From positions 59,263,174 to 59,327,173 of the forward strand of contig CM059975.1 in NCBI GenBank assembly GCA_030490835.1: 64,000 bases of DNA, written 5' to 3'. This document shows positions 1 through 10,310 of this stretch, one piece after another. The position numbers and the translations under genes are program-made. The stretch is from Annona cherimola (Eukaryota; Streptophyta; Magnoliopsida; Magnoliales; Annonaceae). The notes below the pieces were generated by a model that was not told the origin of the DNA, did not search any database, and worked only from the letters and a program-made list of their open reading frames with translations. Numbering within the stretch: the first letter of the stretch is position 1; each line of letters begins with the position of its first letter.

Positions 1-2267
1 TGGCAACACTAATGATAAAATTCTTATCTTAAAACATATTGCTTACTTCCCATGAAGCAAACCTTGAAGCTTTTCCTTAAAGCTATTCTTTTTTCAAAAC
101 TTATGACTTTTCATTAAAGCCGTCATTTTTCAAAACTTGTGGCTTTTCATTAAAGTCATCATTTTCAAAACTTGTGCTTGCCCACTCATTAAAATACAAA
201 CATAAACATTTCAATCATATCGATCACATAGAAAGAAAATAGCATTTTAGAAAGTTCGTTTGCTTACTTGAGATCGTCATAATCCTTTTTGTCCATTCTT
301 TTCCTTGCCTTTGCCTAGATAAATGAAAATAATATTTCATTTATTTGCATCATCTTCAAATACTTATATTCCTTAGGTTTTTCAACCTACATAAATCCAT
401 ATATTGGTTGCTTCCAAAACAGCAACTTCCATATACATCTTGGGTACCCTTTGCACCCCTCTTTGGACATCCCTTTGCATATCTTCAAAAAATCATATTC
501 AGGGTAATCTTGTTTATCTCTAATATGTTAAAACCTCATAATAACTTGTTTATATCTCATTATAAGTTAAATTACATCACAAAACCTGAAATTTAACATT
601 TATCTTGATTTATTCCTTAAGCTGTCCATATTGCTGAATTCAGAAACACTGAGTTTTCAAAATCTTGAATTAATATCAAATCAAGTAGTTTTGATCTGAA
701 ATTTATACCATACCTTAATAACTACATTAATTAACCAAAATAAATATTTACATCATGAAATATTTAGTATTTATATTTATTTTTATATTTTTACTCTTCT
801 GAACAGCAGCACTCCTTTTCAGATAGCCTTAATCACATAAATTATTGGGTATATTTATACCTATCAAAACCTAATTTTTATTTTGGTTGTGTGATACTCA
901 ATATATCTTATATATCTTTTAAAATTTTCAACCCAAAATTCCTTGTATAAAAATTATTAAAAATCATTTGGTGCAGCTGATCCTGCCGCTCGTTTAATCC
1001 TGTCTAGGTTGATTTTCTCGGATTTTTAATTTGCAATATGCTTATCCTTTTAAGCTAAAAATTTTTTAGTTCCTTAATAACCAGATAATAAGTCTTCCCA
1101 CAAATTTTTATAGTAAATATAATTCATGAACTATTTCTTTCATATTTTAGATTTCTACCTCATTTCTTCTAGGTTTTGCTTTCATATTTGCATCTCTTTT
1201 CAATACATATGCAAAACCCTCAATCCATACTTAATTCTAGAATGTTATTAATCTTTATTTAGAGGTTTATTATGATTCAAAACCATGATTCCAATATCAA
1301 GAAGAAAACTTGGAAGTTGGAAGGCTTAACTCAACGGGTACTTACCCGATTTCGTCAATTCTTTGCCCCTAGCTTCCCGAGCTTCTCCTTCCCTTTTTTC
1401 TTCTTCTTTTCCTCCTCTTTTCTCCTCTTCCTTGCTGGGTTGGACGTGCCCTAGCTGCTGCCTTTGGAGAAAATCTCTTTTTTTCTCCCTTTTTCCTCTC
1501 TTCTCTCTCTCCTTCTCCCCCCTGCTGGAACGTCCAGCCCTTGCTCTCCTTTTTTTCCTCTTTTTATATGCCACTTTTCTTGGTGCTCAAGAAACCCCTA
1601 GGGCATTTTAGTAAATTCAATTTTCACCTTCCCAAATTGCCCCTCTTTACTTAGCTCTTAAGTAACTTCTTACTTGCTCTCCAAGAAAGAAACTTTCCAC
1701 GATAATTACCTTAATCCATTCCATTCATCTCATAGATTTCATAATTTTATTCCATTGTTTCAAATTTCATCTCAAACCGACGTTTCTAATTCAAGTTATA
1801 ACCACTTGAATTTATCTTTTGGATTTGGGATAAAAATAATTAATTATCACCCTAATCCCATCATGATTCTCTTAATCCAATCCATTCATAAGATTGGGCC
1901 CACCTTCGTGAGCTTACCTTTTAAATTTCATCGAAATCCGCCTCGTAGGCGTCAAGTTATGAATTTTCTATTATTTTTCATCTTAATTCCATAATTACAC
2001 TTTAATCTCCATAAATTAAATCATGGTAATTAACATGATTATTCATAACACATTTTCACCTTTCAATCCTCATTAAGCCCCTCGGGTCATACCGACTCAC
2101 TTTTGGCTCCGACGATTAAATTTTTAATCACAATTCTTAATTAAACCCTAATTGCAAAATATCATAAAATCATCCATAAATCATTCAAAATTCATTTAAA
2201 TCACATATAAATCAAATATATATGTTCAATGCATACCATTGAGTCCAACATAGGTTGGGGTTTCACA
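1..2267 (-). mobile_element. Large LTR (5' part), same family as 49254-53244
   Basis: Read on the minus strand, this stretch starts with TGTGAAACCCC at 2267 and then follows the same order of blocks as the element at 49254-53244. These are a CATAACTTGACGCC / GGCGGATT block near 1930-1960, a purine-rich tract (pyrimidine-rich on plus, 1380-1600) followed by a CGGGTAAGTACCCG motif, and an AGGCAAAGGCAAGG block near 280-310. It runs out of the window on the left, so its 3' end is not seen. It has no coding capacity. The short open frames at 1272-1611 are low-complexity pyrimidine/purine shadows. The long length, the TG start and the lack of genes suggest the LTR of a large Ty3/gypsy-type element, but the lineage (perhaps Del/Tekay) is inference. 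It abuts copia sequence at 2268 and so probably inserted into that element. Confidence 0.65.
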
Positions 2268-2866
2268 GTGACAAAGGCCGCTTTGATCCTATGTTGGCAC
2301 AATTGATGGACGAGATTGTTTAGAGATTATTTTGGTCATGATATTAGAAAGTTTTGAGCTCATAAGGTTATATATATAATTATAAAATTATGTGTAGTCT
2401 AAGTAGGAGATTGTTGGAATTTTTTACATACGTATACATATAATTATATATACGCTATCATAAATAGTGATCCAAAATTATTAAAGTGATCTTATAAAGT
2501 TTATGGGCCTAAATCATCTAATAAAGTATGGGTCTCCTATGCGTAGAAACCGTATTGCCTTTTAAAAAAAAATTTATGATGAGTTAAATTAGAAATAAGA
2601 CGGATAGGCTCCCTTTATAAATAGTTGTGGTCTCCTAGTTATGCACTTTTAGGGTTTCTTTTCTAACATCCTATCATTGGAAAAGATGAGTCACCTTCTC
2701 CAGAAAACTCCAAGGCAGTAACTTGGAAGACCCAGAAACTACCAAATTCAACAACAACTACTCTTATGGATTCAAGTATGCTTCCACTTATGATTTATTT
2801 TCTTGGTGATTTAACACGGAAGATCCTGAGATAATTATGGTTTTAATCAATAAGGTTTTCCCAACA
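2268..2866 (+). mobile_element. Ty1/copia 3' end with LTR
   Basis: A 455-bp LTR lies at 2412-2866. It starts TGTTGGAA and ends CCCAACA, the usual copia TGTTGG/CCAACA termini. Just before it is a purine-rich stretch, AAGTAGGAGAT, that can serve as the polypurine tract. The 144 bases upstream (2268-2411) are the end of the internal region; the remainder is cut off by the large LTR ending at 2267. No second LTR is visible, so this is a 3' remnant. Strand is assigned from the polypurine tract position. Confidence 0.6.
2616..2624 (+). promoter_or_regulatory. TATA box in copia LTR
   Basis: TATAAATAG sits about 200 bp into the LTR, where the U3/R promoter of a copia LTR is expected. Whether it is still active cannot be judged from sequence. 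Confidence 0.45.
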
Positions 2867-3129
2867 CAAAGTTGTAACAAATTCATTCATGGAATTATGT
2901 TAGAGGCATTCTAAAGTTATTGTTTATGCTTGGTGCTTAAATTGTTTTTATAGCATCGTCGGCAAGTAAACCCATCTTCTTCGGCCATGGCCGCCATTGT
3001 TGCTCCAAATCGCACAAAAGCCAAATTCTGCGAAAACTCCAAAAAAAAAACTACGAAAATCAAGCGCGACATCGATAAAAAGCCATTGTTCGTGCAACTC
3101 TAGCAGATGGCCCTCTTGGGATATTGGTG
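2867..3129. other. Spacer without recognisable gene
   Basis: Contains a GC-richer patch (about 2955-3110) with short open frames on both strands. None has recognisable protein motifs or splice structure that I can defend. Confidence 0.3.
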
Positions 3130-3285
3130 GGTTTCTCGTCTCATCTAATAAAAGGGCCAAATTGCAAAATGGAGGAGGGCTTAAGTTGTAAAAATTCAAT
3201 ATTTGAATGAATGGTGAGATGAAATGTAGTGACACATGGATGGTGGGGACAAAGGAGCACATTGAATCAGAACTCATTGATCTTT
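3130..3285 (+). repeat. Second copy of the right end of the 5.9-7.4 kb TIR element
   Basis: The blocks CTCATCTAATAAA, GGAGGGCTTA, TGAATGAATGGTGAGATG and CATTGAATCAGA recur in the same order at about 7280-7435 as CTCATCTAATAAA, GGGGGAGTTA, TGAATGGACGGCGAGATG and CATTGAATCAGA. This is therefore a solitary fragment of the same repeat family. A matching left end could not be placed. Confidence 0.5.
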
Positions 3286-4879
3286 ATAACGATATGCTTA
3301 TATATATTAACTATTTTACTTCCTCCAATCTTAGTCAATTTTCACCAAAAAAATATAAATTTATGTACTGTGCCATGGAACTAGCACAATTTGTTGAAAA
3401 TATTTAACTTAAATCATTATATTTCTATGATTTGATAATAATTTTGTCATGCTTAAAAAGAATTATTTATTTATTGATTTGTATCTTAAATATTTGAATG
3501 TGTAAAATATATATTATTTATTATTATTTCTTTTTTAAGATTTGGGAAAGCTATTTAAATGTTGAAGCTACATTTATCATTATATATTTTAATGACAATT
3601 TTTTTAAGTATCAATTATATTCCTTAGATGTATATTTTGATGAATTTTTAGATAATATTATTTTCTAAAAATATTTCATATATTATTATAGTTTTTATTT
3701 TATTTTATTATTAGGAGACATCATCAATTATTGAGACTTGAACTTCATAAGGGTATTAACTTATATATTGAGACTTGAACTCCATAAAAAAGTCAAACCT
3801 AAATTAACTTTTATGATTTAAAAAATTGCATTATCACATGAAAGTTGAATTTTTGAAAATTGTTTTACTTCCAGTAATTTTATGGCATTCAATGCTCATT
3901 ATTTTTTTCTCATTCAGACTTCTAAAGTCGAGACCCTTTTTATGATCGGGTATCAAAATATTTTTTTTAAAAAAAACAACATAATCATGTGAAATTGTTT
4001 ATATTTCTATCATTTATATTGTCTTATAGACTTATGAGGTATCCATTAGTAGAGCTAGCCTAACCTATTATTGGTAAATTTTGATTCTGTTGAACCAAAA
4101 ATCATTCCACGATTATCCAATTTGCTGTTGCCCATATATTATACCAAAATGTCGTTCGATGCATGATGGATGAATAATCTGATGATGTTTTTAAATATTG
4201 AATCAATATTCATACAGTATGGATTATTTACCCTTAAATCATGCTTTACAAGTGTTATTTATTTCTTCCATTAATATCCCACATGAATTTTTGTAATCTT
4301 TTGATGGCTGACGAATGTTAGTCTTGTGTCATCGACATAAATGACTATTTTGATACATTTTAAATCACGTTTTAGATTTGGAGAAGCTACTTAATTATTG
4401 AACCTTTGAGCTCCACAAGGATACTAACCCCGGTCTATTTTATTTATTTTGACAATTTCATAAATATATATTTTTAAAAAAATTTACTAGAGTTTTTTTT
4501 ATCCATTACCTTACACTTTTTTTAACTAAGTTTTGCCTCGTTTCCCTTTTCTTGAAGTATCACAATATTTTGTTTTTTCAGTTACATGGTTTGATGAATA
4601 CATGTTTCAAAATTATGAAATTATTGAGGCCTTAAGCTATGCGTTAGAAAATTATATTTTTCTATACTCCAAGTTAAAAGAGGGTCGCCGATTTTTTTAT
4701 TTAACTTCATGAGGTGAGCCAAAAATACAGTAGCATATATATTGGATTTTTTAATGCACTGGATCGATTTTTTATTTATTTATTGTATGAAATTTGAATT
4801 TTCAATGAATTATATTTTTAATGCATTAGTTTATTATACCCAGTTGTACAAAGTGAACTTTATGCTAAGAACTATCCTA
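3286..4879. other. AT-rich intergenic DNA, no gene seen
   Basis: No convincing open frame or element ends. A short direct duplication is present: ATTGAGACTTGAACT occurs at about 3738 and again near 3767, each followed by a related CATAA motif. Otherwise there is only low-complexity A/T sequence. Confidence 0.4.
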
Positions 4880-5912
4880 CAACAACATGGAATTTAAGAA
4901 GCCTAGGGAATTCTATTCCCATCTTCGGTATGATTATTTTCCACTACATAAATCATTGAATGGTCTAGTTGATTTGATGGGTCATCCTCCCTCCCTCATT
5001 TTTTTGACTTATCGTATGTATTTATTTCGATTGAGGCCAACATATCATTTATCATCTCTAACTTTATGTCTCTCTCCCATGCTGTAAAGTCTGTAGAACC
5101 TTCATCGAATTCTGTGAAATCCTTATCATATATCACATCATCATTTGATAAAGAAATCTCTTCTTTCCATGCACCTCAAATTCATTTGAATCAAATGAGA
5201 TTGCATGTTGTAACCTCTGTACTTTCTGCATAAAAGTTACCCATGCTTTCTTCCGCCATATCCGCACAAGACTTGCTAAGAAATTCAGATGGCATGAAAT
5301 CTTTAAAATGAAAGGATGTCGAACATCGCTTTATGCTATTAATTAATCTGATTTTCTAGCTTTGATATTTTTTCTTCAAGTATTTCTACTTTAACCTTTA
5401 ATGACTTTTTTCTTTAGTTAAGGGTGTGTTTGGCAATTTGCAAAAGTTGTCAAGTTAAAACTTTTCAATCTAAAACTTTTCATTCTCCATAACTATTTTT
5501 TTTAATTATTTTTTACACATCTTTATATACAACAACCCTACTTTTCAATCATTTCTACACAATTACTAATACAACTAACCTCTTTATTTTAAATTTATTC
5601 TTTTTACTCCTCATCATTACCCCTACAATATCACATAATTTGACAACTTTTATTATTCAAAAGTTTTCATCAAAAGTTTTATTCATTACCAAACACACGC
5701 TAAATCTTGATCTTCTTCTTTCAGCAAATCAGGATGAACTCTGAAAAAAGATCTTTCAGAAAGGTTATGTGGTACCAAGTCCTTAGCAGGAGCCTGCGAA
5801 GGCTCATACCTAAATTCAACATCAGGATTATTACTACCTTCAAATGTGGTTATAATTGGATCAAACGATCCAAAATAAATTGGGACTGAATTTGCTATTG
5901 CTTTTCCAGAGT
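4880..5912 (-). pseudogene. Unrecognised coding remnant with coiled-coil segment, broken by a MITE
   Basis: On the minus strand a protein-like frame runs from about 5912 to 5704 with balanced composition, including a segment reading PIYFGSFDPI and later HPDLLKEEDQDL. A MITE (5422-5700) then interrupts it. Beyond the MITE the frame resumes, with a one-base shift, as a lysine/glutamate heptad-like stretch (VEILEEKISKLENQI, about 5395-5345). It is followed by more protein-like sequence with stops (for example EFLSKSCADMAEE, about 5270, and TEFDEGSTDFTAWE, about 5100). I do not recognise the family. It could be a captured gene fragment, a decayed host gene or the non-conserved part of a transposon protein. 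The open frame extends to 5937 only by reading into the neighbouring terminal inverted repeat. Confidence 0.35.
5422..5700 (-). mobile_element. Tourist-like MITE (PIF/Harbinger type), copy 1
   Basis: 279 bp bounded by GGGTGTGTTTGGCAA and ACCAAACACACGC, flanked on both sides by TAA (5419-5421 and 5701-5703). The TAA target duplication and GGGTGTGTTTGG termini fit the PIF/Harbinger (Tourist) class. The interior consists of AAAACTTTT, TTGTCAA and AATTATTTTT motifs shared by all copies in the window. Orientation is defined relative to the copy at 40911. It has no coding capacity. Confidence 0.85.
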
Positions 5913-7440
5913 TCCGATTCAATGTTCCCCTCTGCATTGAAATTTCAGTGTACCCCTACGTAGATGTTGTCCAGCTGTTTAGATGAACATCTTTGTCGTA
6001 AGTTCGAAAATTGGAACTTTTACAGTTTAAGTTCTCCACATTTTTACATTTTCATCCCTTAAGAGCAAAAAAAAGGTCTCAAAAAAAGAGGAGGAGAGAT
6101 TAGGGGTGTGTTTGGCAATTAATAAAATATGTCAAGTTAAAACTTTTCAATCTAAAACTTTTCATTCTCCACAACTATCATATTTTTTAATCATTTTTTC
6201 ACATTTTCCTATACAACTACCCTACTTTTCAATCATTTTTACACAACTATCCACACAATTAACCATCTATTTTAACTTTATCCTCTTTACTCTTCATTAT
6301 TACCCTTACCATATCACATCATTTGACAACTTTTACTCTAAAAAACTTTTCACCAAAAGTTTTATTGATTACCAAACACACCCAGACAAGATTGGCCGAT
6401 TGGGGCAGCACCGGAGCTTGCGGCACAAAAATTATATCCTTACACTCTATTCCATCTTCTTTGGCTTTTTTTGAATCAGCACATATTCCACCTTGTTCAT
6501 TTTATTTTTCTTAATATCGAAGGTTATTGTAGAGATTCTACTCATCCATCACCCATTCCATCTTCTTCACCCCCTTTCGGATAAACAAAAAAATGCCCAT
6601 AAGAAAGAGATTAATAGAAGCAGAAATTGGGATTTCCATTGTTCCTCCCTATCAAAGATGAAAAAATAACCATCAATCCGTTCGCATGAGAGAGAGAAGA
6701 AAGGGTATACCCCTCTAAGCTTCTATTCTTCATTTCTTTGTTTATTGGAAGAGAATTTTTCAGTTCCAAATTCAGATAATTTTTTAGTTCCAAATTCGGA
6801 TTAATGTGCAAGTCTCCTGTAAACTTTAACTTCAAATGAAATTGACTGATTTCCTGTTAATGAATGAAAAAAATGAATGTGTTTATTTTTGGTCAAAATA
6901 AGGGGGAAAAAAAAACAAGGGAAAGCAATGACAAAAATCTTTTGTTGTCCCATGCTGTCGATAACAACTCTTTCTTCTCTCTTAGCAGGGGATGGAAATC
7001 GTAATGGTCGACGATAGGGATTCCGGCTCCGTCCCTGCCTAGCTCCAGCAAAACCCCACACCCAGATCACTCCTTCAACTGCAAAAATCTTTAGCACTAG
7101 GCTGCGATCTCTTTTCTCTCCAAGCTCCAACAAAAATCTTCAGCTTTCCGTTTCGATCTCTTTTCTCGCCGAGCTTTAGCAACAATCTTCAGCTCCCAGT
7201 TCTTTTCATATCAAGGTCCAGCGATATGCCAATCCTAGATTGCGATCTCTCTCCTCTCTCTTCTGGTTGGCTTTTTTTTCTCATCTAATAAAGGGGCAAA
7301 AATGTAAATATGCGGGGGAGTTAGACCGTTAAAAGTCTCAGCTTTTGAATGGACGGCGAGATGCGGATCAAGGATAGTTGGACAGCAGTAAAGGAGGGGC
7401 GCACTGAAATTTCAATGCGCAAGGGCGCATTGAATCAGAT
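5911..7440. mobile_element. TIR element of about 1.5 kb, possibly Mutator-like
   Basis: The plus strand near 5911-5957 and the reverse complement of 7395-7440 match over roughly 46 bp. The inner 23 bp (5935-5957 against 7395-7417) agree at 21 positions and share the near-palindromic core CATTGAAATTTCAGTG. The outer portion shares CATTGAATC and GGGG motifs. A clean target duplication was not found, so the exact outer ends are uncertain. The interior has no convincing coding frame and includes one MITE (6104-6383). Long inverted repeats suggest a non-autonomous Mutator-like element, but this is inference. A homologous right end also occurs at 3130-3285. Confidence 0.5.
6104..6383 (-). mobile_element. 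Tourist-like MITE, copy 2 (nested in TIR element)
   Basis: 280 bp from GGGTGTGTTTGGCAATT to ACCAAACACACCC, very similar to copy 1. Flanks are TAG on the left and AGA on the right, so the TAA duplication has been lost or mutated. It lies entirely inside the 5.9-7.4 kb TIR element and is therefore younger than that element. Confidence 0.85.
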
Positions 7441-7462
7441 CCCACTTGTCTATCTTCTACCT

Positions 7463-9600
7463 CTAAGGTAATTGCGCCAACATTAATAGTTCTTGAACTT
7501 TATGTTTCAAAACATAATAATCTTTAAGAGCATGCCCAACTATTCTATGACTGGTGCAATACTTGGGATCATTAATTCCAAACTCCTCTTCAAGACGCTT
7601 GTATGGTGGTAACATAATTTTTTCACCTTCTAAAAGAAATCCCATAATATCCCCCAGTTAATTAACCTCTTATGTATAAGTTTTGGATAGTCTCTTTTAA
7701 AGGGATATTGACTTTCTTATTTTATTGTTATTTTCTTCTCATTCCTTGTTTTTGTCTTTCATCTTGAGATTGTCTGCCCTTGTTATTTCTTACTCCATCT
7801 TGTCAGAGATTTGCATGATTAATGACTCTTTCTTCAATTTCAATGAGTCAATCTTTTGGGCAGCGAGCATCTCTCTAGCAATCATCTATCACAATTGCAT
7901 TGCAAGTCACTTCCATAAGCTCACTCATTGTCTTTACTTTAAATCCAAAAATTTTGAACCTAAGTTTGCACTGTTTTTACATATTTCTATTAAAATGTCT
8001 TAGAAAAGACCTTCAAGATATCTAACAGTAAGGGTTCTCTATCTTTTGATGAATTTCCTAGAAGACTCTCCAAATTTGTCTAGTCCTTACTAATTGAGCA
8101 GTCAAGACACGATCATCTTCATCAAAAAGTGTGTTAAAAATTTTATTTCCATATCATCTCATGAATTGATAGACCCTTTAGACAACATTGAATACTTACC
8201 GACAAAAATCGTATACGAAGAGCATCATTGCTCAATATACTGTCAATCGGTACATAAAAATGTCAAATATGTCAGCATGGAGAATCTTTTTTATCATAAG
8301 TTTGTAAAGTACGTAAATTGAATTTTGAGAGATATTCCACATAATCCATCCATTAAGAATATGGTGGAGTAATATTTTTTCCATGCAAGCATCTTCTCTA
8401 GCTAGTTAAAAAAGTTACTCGACCTCCTTTTGATATACTGGTGCTTCTTCAGTATTTGTATTTCCAAATGAAGTTTTTCCTTTCGTCTGATTTAACAATA
8501 GTTGACTCTTTAGTGAAATAATAGTTTGCTCTAAATCAGCTATTTTCTTTTTGGTTCTCTCTTCTTCAAAAACTTAATGATCTTTCTTTTCATAAACTTG
8601 TACTTCACTTTACGACTCTTCTGCATTTACCATATTTACTCCCATTTTTCTTGACTTTCAGGAGCAATCTTTGGTGAACCTTCAAGCTCAATCGTCTCAT
8701 CATATTCTAACGAAGCATCTAAAGGTTCGATTTGGGTAGAATTTGTTCCAATATTATTTATTTTTACTAGACTTCACCTCCATCTAGTGTATACTTGTGA
8801 TTTAGGTGAAACAGATCCTTCTGATGAAGCTTTGGCTTTTCCTACAGCATTTATGGACATAGAAAAATATTCATCTTCTTTTGAAGCCATCTTTGAAATA
8901 CCAACATATACGGGTGATTGACTTGTTGGTGATTCAGAACTTCGAGGATTTTCGTTCCCAACCGTCCACTTTTGCTTTTCTTCTTTAGTGAACCTTTGTC
9001 TTAGCATACCATTTATAGAAAATTTCATTTGATTAACATATTACCGTTGATTTGCAAGCTTGTTCAAGCATTGTGTCCCACCAAGTACTTTGGAATTAGG
9101 ACACAATCAGAGAAGCATATTCATTCTTGATAAGAAATATGGGTGAGGGTTCCATCTTTGAATTTTGCCAATCGTGAACTCCTCTTTCTTTTGATAATTT
9201 TGGCCACCAAGATCTGGGACTTCTTCAACAAAATTTTTCAAATGCCCAAATTTATTTTGAGGTGCGTTATTAGTGGTTGGAATATGCAACTGTACTCTAT
9301 TCCTTTGCTTTAACTTTAAAAATTAAAAAGTGAAAAAGGACCAAACTCAACATTTTTGCAGATGAAAGGCCTTTTCGGTTGTCTCTAGTGAGATATTTTA
9401 CACTTTCTTTTGTGCTAGGTGGAGCTCTTTGTCTCTGAGGGTTCAAATGAAGTCTATGATTGACTTCCGAAGGGCAGTCTTCTTTACCACTCCATGAGCA
9501 AACAACAACCTTTTGGGAGAGGTCTCTCCTTACAACAACCTTCATGTTATCCATTCTTCTATCTCCATATGGGAAAGTGCATGACCAAGGTCGCAACGAG
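7463..9600 (-). pseudogene. Degenerate Ty3/gypsy gag
   Basis: Minus-strand frames with many stops and shifts. The C-terminal piece (7645-7463) has the plant gypsy gag arrangement of a proline-leucine linker, NDPKYC, then HRIVGH and a following leucine-rich helix. In typical relatives this is a CX2-3H...H..C zinc-binding segment; here the last Cys is replaced by Tyr. A capsid-like motif (SWDDME.KFLTHF, split over two frames) is readable near 8090-8130. A coiled-coil-like stretch (ADLEQTIISLKSQLL) lies near 8500-8550. The N-terminal part (9600-8774) is only weakly protein-like. No protease, RT or integrase was found adjacent, so only gag remains. Confidence 0.5.
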
Positions 9601-10019
9601 CCTTCTCATATGGTGCAGCGGTATGAGACTTAAGTCTCAATAAACCATTGTATATGATGAGATGAACATGATCATGCTCCATTTCGTGCTCCATTTCAAC
9701 CTTCATTGCACCTAATATCTATGCTTGAACTTTCTTATTTCACAGGAAAGCTTTGTACTTCTCTTAGTTAATCTTCTGGTTAAGCTTCATGGGAGAAGAA
9801 TCCAAATTTACAAAATTCTCGTTCAGAGATGAAAAGTACAAGAAGACAAACACCCTTTTCTCGCATATGGCACTAGAAATTTGTTGAGGGGAAAATATTG
9901 ATGAGATTTGCAATTCCACCCTTTCTAAGTTCCTCTCAAAGAAAATTAGGAAGAAGAAAAGAAAATTCGAGGATCTCCTCTTGTATTAAAATTTGGAAAC
10001 TTGTACAGATTCAAATTAA

Positions 10020-10310
10020 AGGTATGTTTGGTTGGAAGTAAAACTTTTGATGAAAAATTTTTGAAGTAGAAGTTGTCAAATCAATAGAAAATGATGTGAT
10101 ATAATAGGGATAATGATGAGGAGTAAAGAGAATAAAGTTAAAATAGATAGGTTAGTTGTATGGGTAATTGTGTAGAAATGATTGAAAAGTAGGGTAGTTT
10201 GTATAGAAAAATGTGAAAAAATAATTAAAAAATAGAGTAATTATAGAGAGTGAAAAGTTTTAGATTGAAAAGTTTTCGTTGACACTTTTTTGCCCCAAAC
10301 AAACACACCC
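10020..10310 (+). mobile_element. Tourist-like MITE, copy 3
   Basis: About 290 bp from AGGTATGTTTGGTTGGAAG (first G of GGGTGTG apparently mutated) to AAACAAACACACCC. TAA flanks are present if the first base is counted in. It is in the opposite orientation to copies 1 and 2 and closest to the copy at 18257. Confidence 0.8.

Noticed and set aside
1272..1611. Overlapping open frames of 60-82 codons on both strands
   Set aside because: They are translations of a pyrimidine/purine-rich tract inside the large LTR; composition is Ser/Leu/Phe or Arg/Glu/Lys only.
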